Source of the DNA: M0108 sp964523415 | GTDB taxonomy: Bacteria; Pseudomonadota; Gammaproteobacteria; Chromatiales; Chromatiaceae | Direction: 5' to 3' | NCBI GenBank assembly: GCA_964523415.1 | Contig: CAZFZB010000002.1 | Location: forward strand, 1 to 64,000 | Length of the DNA: 64,000 nt | Part shown: piece after piece, positions 52,797 through 61,670 of the stretch | How the letters are laid out: each line of letters begins with the position of its first letter | Position numbering within the stretch: position 1 is the stretch's first letter | Notes under the pieces: generated by a model | Told to the model about the DNA's origin: nothing | The model's database searches: none | The model's input: the letters and a program-made list of their open reading frames with translations, nothing else | Translations under genes and position numbers: made by a program

Positions 52797-53299
52797 GACA
52801 CGACGGCTGGTCCCGAGCCCTGCAATCCTAAGGGGGATACGGGAAACAACGGGGAGGTGCAGGGTTGGTTTCCCTGCAACGGGCAGGTTGACGGGGAGGA
52901 GGCCTTGGCCCTGTGATAGGGTTTTGATCTCTGAACCCTAGGGGGTGGCGAGATTGTCGGGCGGCGCAGGGTTGCCATAACCGCCCTCGGATGTAAATAT
53001 AAGCCACATTTGATTTTCAATCCTTGTCCATGCCTTGATCCCGAAAGAGGCCATAGCGACACGGCACGATCCGCTGTGCCATGTTCCATGGCGTTGCTGC
53101 CACTGATCATGGTAATCATATCCTCAACATGGGTGGCTGACAGGCGATGGTGGACGACAACCTCGAGTGGACCTTCCTGGGCGATGATCCTCACCGCAGG
53201 CGAGATACGCGGGGAATTAGCTCGGTAGGCAGCTCTTGGGCCTTTGCCCTGGGATCCGTTGATCCCGCCCGTCTTGTTACGCCTTAGGTAGGCGGCGTC
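52797..53299. other. Intergenic region of about 500 bp
   Basis: No credible gene. A leftward frame of 156 codons crosses it and overlaps the DUF2061 gene, but it starts with GTG, has no ribosome site and turns Pro/Ser-rich. The AT-rich patch around 52993-53022 could contain a promoter for the gene at 53300. Otherwise I see nothing in it. Confidence 0.5.
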
Positions 53300-55774
53300 A
53301 TGGGTATCAAGCAGGCGACATCATCTCCACGGCTGTTCCTGAGCTTGCGGTGGAAAGCCCTGATTGCCATCTCACTGGTCCTGTTGGTGGTCGACGCCAC
53401 CCTGGCCCTCATGGCCAACCGCTATGCAAGGGCGCAATTCGAACTCCAACAGGTAAGCGTACACGGGAACCAGGTCCGGCAGTTGCGGGGCCTGTTGGCG
53501 CGTAACTTCGAGGAGATGACCCGACTGGTAACCCTGATGCCTCTGCTGGGCCTTGGCGATATCGCCAGCCGCCCGGGCGCGACTAGCGGAGGCTTGGGGC
53601 GTGGACCGGAGACTGATGTTATCCTCCTGAATCGGGAATGGGGTCTCCAGTCGGTCTTTTGGCTCTCCCCGGATGGCCAGTCGTCCTTGATCTGGCCGGA
53701 ACAAGCACCCCCTCTGGAGAGGGAGCTGGTTGCCGATCTTATCCGTAAGAAGGATAGTGTGACCAGGATGGTGATCTGCGATTCGGCATGCCTTCAGGTG
53801 CTGGCCTCACCCATTCTGAGAGGTGGACATTTCGCCGGGACCCTGGTGCTAGGACGTTCACTGGCGGATACCCTGCTCGCCTTCAACCTACTCACAAGGG
53901 CCGAGGTGGCGGTGTTTGCCGGTACCGAGGCGGGCACTGGCGGGAAGGTCCCCTCCAAATTTCCGGTTATGACCCATCCGAGCCGGACCGAGCCCATCCT
54001 TCACACCCTTGCCCCCGAACTTGAGTCCTCCCCGGCATCCACTATTGCCCTTGCAGGCAGTCTGGCCCCCCCGGTGCTAGGGGAGTTGAGTGGGCAATGG
54101 TTCGAGGTCTATCGTGTCAATGACCTGGCCCCTGGCCTCAGCGCCCTGGTTGTGGATGAGGTGACGGGGGCCTATCAGGCGATCCAGGACTCAACCAGAC
54201 ATAGCCTGCTCATGGGACTTCTCGGCCTTGCCCCCTTGGGTGCCTTGCTCTTCTGGCTTGGCCAACTCTCGGTGGGACGGTTACGCCGCATTTCCCTGGC
54301 CCTGCCCCTGTTGGCGGAGAGCCGTTACTCACAATTTCGGGAGTGCCTGCCACCTCAAGGGAAGCGGCTGGCCCCCGCCGATGAATTAGATCAGTTGAAT
54401 AACGCGGCCCAAGCCTTGACCGATCGTATGGAGATGCTGCAAAGGAGTCGCGAGGAGGCCGAGGATCGCTTGGTCTGGCTGGCCGACCATGATCCCCTGA
54501 CGCAGATTTACAATCGCCGTCACCTTGCCGTTGTTTTTGAACGGGTCCTCGACCAGGCACGGCGTTATGGGCACACGGTTGCCGTCCTGTTTTTGGATCT
54601 CGATCGGTTTAAGGACGTCAATGAGTCGGGCGGTCATGCGGTGGGCGATTTGATGTTGCAACGGGTCGCCGAACAGATGGGCCGACTGGTCCGGCCAAGC
54701 GATACCCTGGCCCGACTGGGCTGCGACGAATTTGCCCTGGTTCTCCCAGAAAGTGGGGCTAGGGAGGCGCGTGCATGTGCCGAGCGCATCCAGTCCGTGA
54801 TAAGCACCCTTCAGGTGCGCGACCGGAATAATACCCACCAGGTCACGGTGAGTATCGGTATTGCCCTCTTTCCCGACCATGGCCAGGATTCCCAGGAGCT
54901 TCTGGCCAATGCTGATACCGCCCTGTTCCAGGCCAAGGCGCAAGGGCTAGGGCACTTGCATTGCTTTACCCTGGATGATCAGGCAAGGGAACAGATTGAC
55001 ACCGGGCAATCATGGCGGGCCAAGATCGCCGCGGGCCTCGAGGAGGATCGCTTCGTCCTGCATTTTCAGCCCATCGTAACTACCGCCACCGGGATCATCC
55101 ATCATTGGGAGGTCCTGTTGCGATTACGGGACCCTGGAGGGGGTTTGGCCTATCCGGATCGTTTCATGCCGGTAGCGGAAAAGACTGGCCAGATTCTGGC
55201 CATCGATCACTGGGTCTTGGATCGCGCCATCCTATGCCTGGGTAAGGAGCCACGTTTGCGCTTGGCGATTCACTTGTCTGGTAGCGCCATGGATGACAAT
55301 GGGCTGTTGCCAACCATCCAGCGGCTGCTTGGGAGACAACGGGTCGATCCGACCCGCCTCATTTTCCAGATGACCGAGGATGTTGCGATTTCGAACCTCG
55401 TCAAGGCCACGGAATTGATGAAGGCCATCGAGGGCTTCGGATGCGGGTTCGTCCTGGATGACTTTGGCTCCGGCCATGCCTCCTACACCTATCTTCGGCG
55501 ACTCCCAGTGGATGAGATCAAGATCGATGGTGCCTTCGTTCGCGATCTAGCCTCAAATCGGGATGACAGGATCTTCGTCAGGTCCACTACGGAGATGGCC
55601 CATGGCATGGGTATGCGGGTTACGGCGAAAGGGGTCGGGACTGAGTCGGTCTACGATATCTTGGGTGAATTAGGCGTGGATTTTGCCCAAGGGGATTATC
55701 TCGGTTGCCCCAAGCCGGAACCAGAACCGGGCCCTTGGCCGTGGGCCAGGCCATGGGACGGCGTGGCCCGCTGA
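53300..55774 (+). CDS. Membrane GGDEF-EAL protein with degenerate catalytic sites
   Basis: An 824-residue protein: TM1 (about residues 18-38), a periplasmic sensor of about 260 residues, TM2 (about 302-325), then GGDEF (430-580) and EAL (590-815). The GGDEF motif is changed to GCDEF (Gly474-Cys475), but the inhibitory I-site RPSD lies exactly five residues before it, and the second metal motif DLDRFKDVN is intact. In the EAL domain the first motif is EVL (Glu604); the Asn metal ligand in the usual NLS motif is His658 (LAIHLSG); the catalytic Glu of the usual AEGVE is Lys777 (TAKGVG). DDFGSGHASY and the Lys of EIKIDG are kept. Loss of two EAL catalytic residues predicts no phosphodiesterase activity; it may bind c-di-GMP as a receptor. 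Confidence 0.88.
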   Translation: MGIKQATSSPRLFLSLRWKALIAISLVLLVVDATLALMANRYARAQFELQQVSVHGNQVRQLRGLLARNFEEMTRLVTLMPLLGLGDIASRPGATSGGLGRGPETDVILLNREWGLQSVFWLSPDGQSSLIWPEQAPPLERELVADLIRKKDSVTRMVICDSACLQVLASPILRGGHFAGTLVLGRSLADTLLAFNLLTRAEVAVFAGTEAGTGGKVPSKFPVMTHPSRTEPILHTLAPELESSPASTIALAGSLAPPVLGELSGQWFEVYRVNDLAPGLSALVVDEVTGAYQAIQDSTRHSLLMGLLGLAPLGALLFWLGQLSVGRLRRISLALPLLAESRYSQFRECLPPQGKRLAPADELDQLNNAAQALTDRMEMLQRSREEAEDRLVWLADHDPLTQIYNRRHLAVVFERVLDQARRYGHTVAVLFLDLDRFKDVNESGGHAVGDLMLQRVAEQMGRLVRPSDTLARLGCDEFALVLPESGAREARACAERIQSVISTLQVRDRNNTHQVTVSIGIALFPDHGQDSQELLANADTALFQAKAQGLGHLHCFTLDDQAREQIDTGQSWRAKIAAGLEEDRFVLHFQPIVTTATGIIHHWEVLLRLRDPGGGLAYPDRFMPVAEKTGQILAIDHWVLDRAILCLGKEPRLRLAIHLSGSAMDDNGLLPTIQRLLGRQRVDPTRLIFQMTEDVAISNLVKATELMKAIEGFGCGFVLDDFGSGHASYTYLRRLPVDEIKIDGAFVRDLASNRDDRIFVRSTTEMAHGMGMRVTAKGVGTESVYDILGELGVDFAQGDYLGCPKPEPEPGPWPWARPWDGVAR

Positions 55775-55800
55775 TTGGCTGGCCCCCCGCCTTGAGCGGA

Positions 55801-57942
55801 TCATGCCAGCCAGATACGTTCTAGGGACCCCCGAGCCAGGTTGCCGGCACCATCTTCCGCTTCGATGTAATACCGCACGTCCCCGGCGCCAATGGGCAGA
55901 TCGGCAGTCAGGTAATGTGCCCTTACCTTGGCCCCGGTCGCACTGGGGTAAAGCCCCTGGTTGCGCATGGTCAGTCGGCGCTCCCCCGCTTGGGTACGCA
56001 ATATGAGTTCGACCCGCTTCAGTCCGGACACGTCGGCGACGAAGGTGTGGGCCACCCCCTGGCGGGGGGCATCCAACAGGCATCCCTGGCCCCAGCGCTT
56101 GCCACCCGGATTTTCCGGCGTTACCCAGGGCGGGAAGATGGTGGGCCCACTGCGGTCATGGCCGGCCGTGACCAGGGCGTCGAGCGCCGGCTTGAGCAAG
56201 TCAAGTCCCAGGTTGGCGGCATTGGTCACCTGTTGGTCCCAGAGGTGCTGGCCGGTCCAGTACCAATAGCAACTGGTCTCGGCGGTTAACAGCAATCGTA
56301 TGGCCTCTGCGAGCGCTGGATGTCCGGGTGCGCTGGATTCCAGGGTATGGACGCCGTTCTGGAAGGCGGTAAGCACGGCCCAGGAGTTCAGATCGGGTGA
56401 GTAGGGCTGATCGTAGCGGCTGAACCACTTCATAAATTGCGGGTCACCATTGTCCGCGCCGGCCCAGGAGCCTGGTTCTATATGGCATACCTGGGTGGGG
56501 TCGGGCGGAAAGCGTTGCAGATAGTCCTCCACCGTGGTCAGTTCGAAGCGGTTATCCTGTTGCAGCCACGCGACCAGGCGCGCCGTGTTGTGATGGTAGT
56601 AGCTGTCGGCACCTCCGCCGTGATTATCACCATCCGAATGTAACAAAAAGAAGGGTGGGTGCGCGGGGTCGAAGCTGCCCGTCTCGAGGATCCGGTCATG
56701 GACTTGCCCCAGCACGTCGGGGTACTGCAAAGCGCCGAAGCCTCCTCGGGCGTCCTCGTTCCCGATATAGCGCTCTGCGGGGACGGCGATGAGTTTATGG
56801 AGCTGGCCCTCCGGGTCTTCGTAGCCCACATATTCGGGCCTGAGTAGACGGGGTGAGATTTTGGACCCGGCCCAGATATTGCGCATCTGCAGCCAATCCT
56901 CCACAGCCGGATTGACCTGCTCGGCGGTATTCGGGGGCAACATGCCTTCACCTATACCCGCATAGGGGTAATCGCGACAGGCGCGGAACCGATGAATGGA
57001 GTCATAGATCACCGCCTTTTCGCCAGCCTCGATCAGGGCCGGGATCATGCGGGCGTGGAAGGCGGTCTCTGGGGGGAATAGCACCCTGGATGCCGTGACG
57101 CCAAAGGTCCGCTGCATCAGGTCCCGGTGCCAGTGAATCTGGCGGACTATGTCCTGATGTGGAATCAGTGGCATCAAGGGGTGGAAGAAGCCGAAGGCGG
57201 AAAAGGCGATACGGGGGTTTCCGAGGATGGTCTTGGCCCCGGCCAGTTGGCGCAGGGCCTTATTCCAGCCGGCAAAGCGACCGCCGCAGAGGCCTTCATC
57301 CCCACATCGGTCTAATTGCTCGATCAGGGAGCCGCTCCAACTCGTGGATAATCCGGCATGGGGGAGGGCACCATCGATATATTGCTGCACGGCGGCCGGA
57401 ATGAAATCGGTGTAGTTGCCGCCCCGAGCGCTGAAGATCTGGTCCTTTTCGCCATCCCAATAGTTGCGGTCCGTGGTGTTGTAATAGGGCTGGTGCATGT
57501 GCTTGTGGATGCCGAAGTAGAGTTTTACCTCGGTGCCACTGAACCCCTGGACGCGGATGGCTGCCTGGTGACGAGGCATTTGGATCAGGTTCAGTTCCCG
57601 GAAGGCCTTGATCCAGTCGTCGCCCCTGGCCAGGCCGATATCGGCCTGGCGACAGCCCTCGATCTGGATTGTGACCCCTTCCCCTCTGAGGCTGCCTGCC
57701 GGTACCGAGGCGGTGTAATGCCAGATTCCGGGCTGGGACTGGCGTCGGTGGATCGCGTTACCCTTGAGGAGGAGTTCCCGACCCGATGCACGCAAAATTA
57801 CCTGAGGAAAAGGGATCTCGCCGTCGGCGGTGAAGCCGATCTCAAAGGCCTTTTGCTCGCCATCGGGTTCGAGGTGGAGTGCCTCTGGGCAGTCGATGAG
57901 CAGGAAGCGGGTAAAGGTCGCCATGGGCTGATTCCAGGTCAT
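55801..57942 (-). CDS. Glycoside hydrolase family 57 protein
   Basis: A 713-residue protein. An N-terminal beta domain of about 130 residues (QPGIWHYTASVPAGSLRGEG) precedes the GH57 barrel, which opens with the family motif GIHKHMHQPYYNTTDRN near residue 150. Candidate catalytic residues are the Glu of LFPPETAFHARM and the Asp of LLHSDGDNHGGG. A C-terminal beta domain (RVELILRTQAGERRLTMRNQ) follows. Family members act on alpha-glucans (amylases, amylopullulanases, branching enzymes). No signal peptide, so it probably acts on intracellular glycogen. The start may be ATG 57942 or 57924. It stands alone, convergent with the GGDEF-EAL gene. Confidence 0.85.
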   Translation of the reverse strand: MTWNQPMATFTRFLLIDCPEALHLEPDGEQKAFEIGFTADGEIPFPQVILRASGRELLLKGNAIHRRQSQPGIWHYTASVPAGSLRGEGVTIQIEGCRQADIGLARGDDWIKAFRELNLIQMPRHQAAIRVQGFSGTEVKLYFGIHKHMHQPYYNTTDRNYWDGEKDQIFSARGGNYTDFIPAAVQQYIDGALPHAGLSTSWSGSLIEQLDRCGDEGLCGGRFAGWNKALRQLAGAKTILGNPRIAFSAFGFFHPLMPLIPHQDIVRQIHWHRDLMQRTFGVTASRVLFPPETAFHARMIPALIEAGEKAVIYDSIHRFRACRDYPYAGIGEGMLPPNTAEQVNPAVEDWLQMRNIWAGSKISPRLLRPEYVGYEDPEGQLHKLIAVPAERYIGNEDARGGFGALQYPDVLGQVHDRILETGSFDPAHPPFFLLHSDGDNHGGGADSYYHHNTARLVAWLQQDNRFELTTVEDYLQRFPPDPTQVCHIEPGSWAGADNGDPQFMKWFSRYDQPYSPDLNSWAVLTAFQNGVHTLESSAPGHPALAEAIRLLLTAETSCYWYWTGQHLWDQQVTNAANLGLDLLKPALDALVTAGHDRSGPTIFPPWVTPENPGGKRWGQGCLLDAPRQGVAHTFVADVSGLKRVELILRTQAGERRLTMRNQGLYPSATGAKVRAHYLTADLPIGAGDVRYYIEAEDGAGNLARGSLERIWLA

Positions 57943-58634
57943 AGGTTTGGCGGGTCGATCGGGGTTGGTCTAAGCCTCTCCGCCTCCGCGCCCAAGATTA
58001 CCCATTTTAACCGAATTAACCATGCCCTCTGGCCCCTCTGACTTCCCTCGGCGGACCACAACCCGCAATCTCAACCCCCTGCTACGCCTGCTGGCCTATG
58101 ATCGGGTGCTCCGCTCGGTGGTGGACACCGAATTCAAGCAAGGGTCCGAGGCGGACCTCAACCCTTCCATCGCTGCCGGCCATGGAGAGCGAAGCGAAGA
58201 CCGGTAGTCGCCGCAGGTGTCGGTGCAGGGTGTGCCGCCACGGGGGACCAAGGGCCAGGGGTTCCCGAGCCGTGGCGGTGGTATGCAGAGCGTAACCGGC
58301 ACGCCGTCGGGCCATGCGTCGGAGGGTCATGGCCGAATCCGACCGCCATCTAAGGGAAAGGTTGTGACGGTGCCGTGACCCGAAGAGGGGCAACCGGAGC
58401 CTCAAGGTTGACGTCGAGCGCACGGCGAAAGGGGGTTGGGATATCCAGCTCGCATCCTCAGCAGGGCGGCCTGATAGCGTCCGGCACCCCCCAGGCCCTG
58501 ATGGCCGAAGGCGGGCTTAAGGCCCGCCTGGCTTCCTTCTTGTTTCGCGATCAGACCCCGTATTTATCCGTAATGGTGGACGGGTCAAAGGGGACCGCGG
58601 CTGTCAGGGAGAGTCCCGGGACTACCCCGGCGTC
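57943..58634. pseudogene. Decayed region, possible ABC-ATPase tail fragment
   Basis: About 690 bp with no intact gene. Rightward, codons 58468-58569 read GGLIASGTPQALMAEGG and onward, resembling the C-terminal part of ABC-transporter ATPases (D-G-x-L-I-A-S-G-T-P type), with no Walker A, Walker B or signature motif upstream. Other open frames in 58022-58423 are Arg-rich and look random. I read it as an eroded gene plus unrelated non-coding DNA; the ABC origin is weakly supported. Confidence 0.3.
58510..58544 (+). terminator. Terminator-like hairpin in the decayed region
   Basis: GGCGGGC (58510-58516) pairs with GCCCGCC (58522-58528) across TTAAG, followed by a T-rich stretch ending in CTTCTTGTTT. 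It has the form of a Rho-independent terminator reading rightward, yet it lies inside the ABC-like reading, which supports the view that this DNA no longer codes. Confidence 0.45.
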
Positions 58635-59222
58635 TCACTTACGGTAATAGAGGTTCTGGCCAGCGATATCCTTCTCCGGGCTATATTCCTTAGGTAGTTT
58701 GTGGGCTATGCCCTTGTGGCAATCGATACAGGTCAACCCGTCCGCCTGGGCATCCTCATGCCGAACGGAACTGCGGGCATCTTGCTTGTCGTAGTCCATG
58801 GAATCGAAGTTGTGGCAGTTGCGACACTCGCGGGAGTCGGTATTTTTCATGGAGGTCCAGACATTCTGGGCCAGTTCCATGCGGTGGGCCTCGAATTTCT
58901 GACGGGTATCGATGGTGCCCGCGAACTTGTGATAAAGCTCGTTGCTCGCCTGCACCTTGCGAATCAGCTTGTGTACCCAGTCCTTGGGGACGTGGCAGTC
59001 GGGGCAGGTTGCACGTACCCCGGTCCGGTTTTGATAGTGTATGGTGTCTTGCAACTCCTTATAGACGTTGTTCTGCATTTCATGGCAGGAGATGCAGAAG
59101 GTTTCGGTGTTGGTCGCCTCCATGGCGGTGTTGAAGCCGCCCCAGAAGAGGATACCGAGGAGGCCGCCGATAAGCAGCAGGGTGAGGGCCTTTTTTGCGG
59201 TGCGGGGTTTTTCTTCTGACAT
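58635..59222 (-). CDS. napC: Tetraheme c-type cytochrome NapC
   Basis: About 195 residues from ATG 59222 (MSEEKPRTAKK), with GGAG 8 nt upstream. One N-terminal membrane anchor (LTLLLIGGLLGILFWGGF) is followed by a periplasmic domain with four CXXCH heme sites (CISCH, CPDCH, CRNCH, CIDCH), the NapC/NirT pattern. It takes electrons from membrane quinol and passes them to NapB and NapA. It is the last gene of the leftward nap operon, 74 bp after napB. Confidence 0.94.
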   Translation of the reverse strand: MSEEKPRTAKKALTLLLIGGLLGILFWGGFNTAMEATNTETFCISCHEMQNNVYKELQDTIHYQNRTGVRATCPDCHVPKDWVHKLIRKVQASNELYHKFAGTIDTRQKFEAHRMELAQNVWTSMKNTDSRECRNCHNFDSMDYDKQDARSSVRHEDAQADGLTCIDCHKGIAHKLPKEYSPEKDIAGQNLYYRK

Positions 59223-59296
59223 GGGTCTCACTCCAACAGTACGGATCATTATTCAGTAGCCGGCTGGCGCACTGCCCCAAGGCCGCTACCCCGAGC

Positions 59297-59761
59297 CTAA
59301 CGGCGTCCCTGGAAGCCGTTTTCTACCAAGGGCACTCCGTCGAACTGCACCGCATGGCATTGAGTGCAGAAATACCGCCGCATGGATACCTGCTCCAAGC
59401 GCTTGCCATCCCGGTCCAGGAAATGGCTTTCTCCAAGTTTGGGGGCCTTTTCCGTCTGGTAGGTCTCCGGGCTGTGACACTTGAGACAACCGTTGCCGCG
59501 GAGGCTGATCTCATATTTCTCGATGGGGTGGGGGATCATGGGTGGCTGCTCCTTATAGGAGCGGCTGATGCCACCCTGAACCACCTCAACCCTGCGGCGC
59601 TCCGTGGGCGCCGAGCCTGCGTCCAGGGCCAGATCCTTGCGTTGGGGATCCACCACGGGTTCCGTATCCGCGGCCTGGACCGGGCCGACTGCGATCAGAT
59701 TCAAGGACAGGAACAGGGACGGAGCAAGCAAGCGGGCCGCCGTTGGGATCATCTCGTTCAT
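59297..59761 (-). CDS. napB: Diheme cytochrome c NapB, nitrate reductase small subunit
   Basis: A 154-residue exported protein. ATG 59761 has GGAG 8 nt upstream and is followed by a signal peptide (ARLLAPSLFLSLNLIAVGPV up to QAADT). Two heme motifs (CLKCH and CTQCH) occur in the mature part, as in NapB, with PPMIPHPIEKYEIS before the first. It forms the NapAB complex in the periplasm and receives electrons from NapC. The reading frame is open further upstream, into the napH region, but without a ribosome site. Confidence 0.94.
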   Translation of the reverse strand: MNEMIPTAARLLAPSLFLSLNLIAVGPVQAADTEPVVDPQRKDLALDAGSAPTERRRVEVVQGGISRSYKEQPPMIPHPIEKYEISLRGNGCLKCHSPETYQTEKAPKLGESHFLDRDGKRLEQVSMRRYFCTQCHAVQFDGVPLVENGFQGRR

Positions 59762-59780
59762 CGCGTTCTCCACTACCTCA

Positions 59781-60767
59781 TTAATTAGGTTGGCTCGATT
59801 GGATAGGCTGGGTCTTCGCAACCGGGGAACCCGGCCCTCGCCCCCGGTCCTGGGTCGCCCAAGACCCAGCCGTCGGGGAAGGCATCCCTGACCTGATGCC
59901 GAAGCGGAAGACATCCTTGGAGCAGACATCGATACAGCGCCCGCAGTTAGTGCAATTAATGTCGAGGATCAGGGGTCCGATCCCTTGCTTGGCCCCCTTC
60001 AGGGCCGGCTTGATGACCTGTGGCTCGGGGCAGATGTTGAAGCAGTCCATGCAGTCGTCGCAGCGTTGGCGCTGGGCCGCCACCACGCGCACCTGAGCCT
60101 TGACACCCATGAGCCCATAACAGGCCCCCACCGGGCACAGGTGCCCACACCAGCCGTTAGGTGCCATCAGCAAGTCGAACAGGAACATGGCCACCAGTAC
60201 CGTCCAGGCCCAACCCATGCCGAAGAATAGGCCACGATGGGCTAGGGAGACCGGGTTGATGACCTCCCAGGCCATGATGCCAGTGATCGCCGGCAAGGCC
60301 AGGACCATCCCCAGGACCCAATAGCGCAGTCCTCGCGACAGGCGCGAACCCGTGCGGATGTTGAAGCGTCGTCGCAGCCAGGCGCTAAGATCCGTGATCG
60401 GATTGACGGGGCAGACCCATGAACAAAAGACGCGCCCTCCGACCAGGGCATAGAAGATCAGAACGATCAGGGCGCCGATGAGGCCGCTCGTGGTCGGCCA
60501 GGCCCCGGATAACATGGATTGCAGCAGGAGCAGGGGATCGGTTAGCGGCAGCACGCCCAGAGTCATACTCGCCGAGAGATTGCCCTTCACAATCCAGACA
60601 TCCGCCAGGGGGCCGAGCAGGAAGAGTCCAAGGATTCCGAGCTGGCTGAGGCGTCGCAGCAACAACCATTTGTGTGCCTTGAGCCAGCCCTGTTCCTCGG
60701 CCGCGGACTTGCCGGGATAGCCTTGGTTAGCCACGTTGCCCGGGGCCCTAGAGGGCCGCCCCTCCAT
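59781..60767 (-). CDS. napH: Quinol dehydrogenase membrane subunit NapH
   Basis: A 328-residue membrane protein with four or five membrane segments and two cysteine pairs facing the cytoplasm (VFCSWVCPVNP and GWCGHLCPVGACYG). The C-terminal part carries two [4Fe-4S] sites (CDDCMDCFNICPEP and CTNCGRCIDVCSKD). With NapG it forms an alternative quinol-oxidising route to NapC/NapB. ATG 60767 overlaps napG by 20 nt; GTG 60734 (VANQGYPGK) is an alternative start. It ends in a 40-residue Ser/Gly/Pro-rich tail after the second cluster. Confidence 0.93.
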   Translation of the reverse strand: MEGRPSRAPGNVANQGYPGKSAAEEQGWLKAHKWLLLRRLSQLGILGLFLLGPLADVWIVKGNLSASMTLGVLPLTDPLLLLQSMLSGAWPTTSGLIGALIVLIFYALVGGRVFCSWVCPVNPITDLSAWLRRRFNIRTGSRLSRGLRYWVLGMVLALPAITGIMAWEVINPVSLAHRGLFFGMGWAWTVLVAMFLFDLLMAPNGWCGHLCPVGACYGLMGVKAQVRVVAAQRQRCDDCMDCFNICPEPQVIKPALKGAKQGIGPLILDINCTNCGRCIDVCSKDVFRFGIRSGMPSPTAGSWATQDRGRGPGSPVAKTQPIQSSQPN

Positions 60768-61653
60768 TGAGGGTTTCCAGGGGATTGGCCGAGCCAGGTA
60801 CCGCCAGGGGTTCAGCTTCAGGGATCTTCCCGGGAACCGCGTCAGGTGGCAACTCCGGGGTGGAACCGGGGGGGGCCTCCATCAGGCCGCGCCCACCATG
60901 CTCGTAGCGCATCCCCTCGGGAAGGTTATATCTGTGTTCCTGGTCCGGGGTCACCAGGGATCCCCCCGCCGCCCTTTTTTGCTCCCAGCCCAGGCGATAG
61001 TGCGGCCCCAGCTCGCCCTTCGCCAGGTGTTCGGGCAGAACCTTGATGGCCGCCTGCTCCAGGATGCATGCCTCCTCGCACTTGCCGCAGCCCGTACAGT
61101 GATCGGAATGAACCACGGGTATGAAGAAGGCGTGTTTACCCGAGCGTTCGTTATGGTGGCGATCCAGGGTGATGGCTTCATCCTTGACGGGACAGATCTG
61201 ATAACAGACCTCGCACCGCAGTCCCAGGAAGGCTAGGCAGTTTTCATGATCCACCAGAACCGCGAGTCCCATCCGTGCCTTGTTGATATCCGTCAGGGCG
61301 TGATCAAGGGCATTGGTGGGACAGGCCAGGACACAGGGGATGTCCTCGCACATCTCGCACCCCTTCTCGCGGGCGTAGAAGAAGGGGGTGCCGGTGGCTA
61401 CCGGGTCGCCGAACTTGGCGAGGTGGATCATCGTAAAGGGACAGTCGCGTACACAAAGCCCACAGCGGATGCAGGCACCATTGAACCGGTCCTCGGGCAG
61501 GGCTCCCGGCGGGCGAAGCGCTGCCGCCGGCAGGGACGATACACCCCTGGCATAGAAGCCGAGCCCTAGCCCGAACAGTCCTACCCCGCAGGCGGTCTTG
61601 AGCATGTCGCCCAGGAACCGCCGACGATTGACACCCGCACCCATGGCCTTCAT
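60748..61653 (-). CDS. napG: Ferredoxin-type subunit NapG
   Basis: About 301 residues from ATG 61653; the frame is open further upstream but into napA. A Tat signal (NRRRFLGDMLKTACGVGL) directs it to the periplasm. Four [4Fe-4S] binding groups are seen: CIRCGLCVRDCP, CEMCEDIPCVLACP, CLAFLGLRCEVCYQICP and CTGCGKCEEAC. NapG pairs with NapH to move electrons from quinol. It has a Pro/Glu-rich C-terminal tail of about 60 residues beyond the last cluster. The start is 18 nt past the napA stop. Confidence 0.93.
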   Translation of the reverse strand: MKAMGAGVNRRRFLGDMLKTACGVGLFGLGLGFYARGVSSLPAAALRPPGALPEDRFNGACIRCGLCVRDCPFTMIHLAKFGDPVATGTPFFYAREKGCEMCEDIPCVLACPTNALDHALTDINKARMGLAVLVDHENCLAFLGLRCEVCYQICPVKDEAITLDRHHNERSGKHAFFIPVVHSDHCTGCGKCEEACILEQAAIKVLPEHLAKGELGPHYRLGWEQKRAAGGSLVTPDQEHRYNLPEGMRYEHGGRGLMEAPPGSTPELPPDAVPGKIPEAEPLAVPGSANPLETLNGGAAL

Positions 61654-61670
61654 CTGCGGACCGACGGCTC

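Noticed and set aside
52724..53194. Leftward frame of 156 codons (begins with GTG)
   Set aside because: No ribosome site, it overlaps the DUF2061 gene and turns into Pro/Ser-rich sequence; the first 60 residues look protein-like but I cannot support a gene.
58082..58423. Leftward frame of 113 codons, suspected transposase remnant
   Set aside because: Arg/His-rich, no DDE or HTH pattern and no inverted repeats at its edges.
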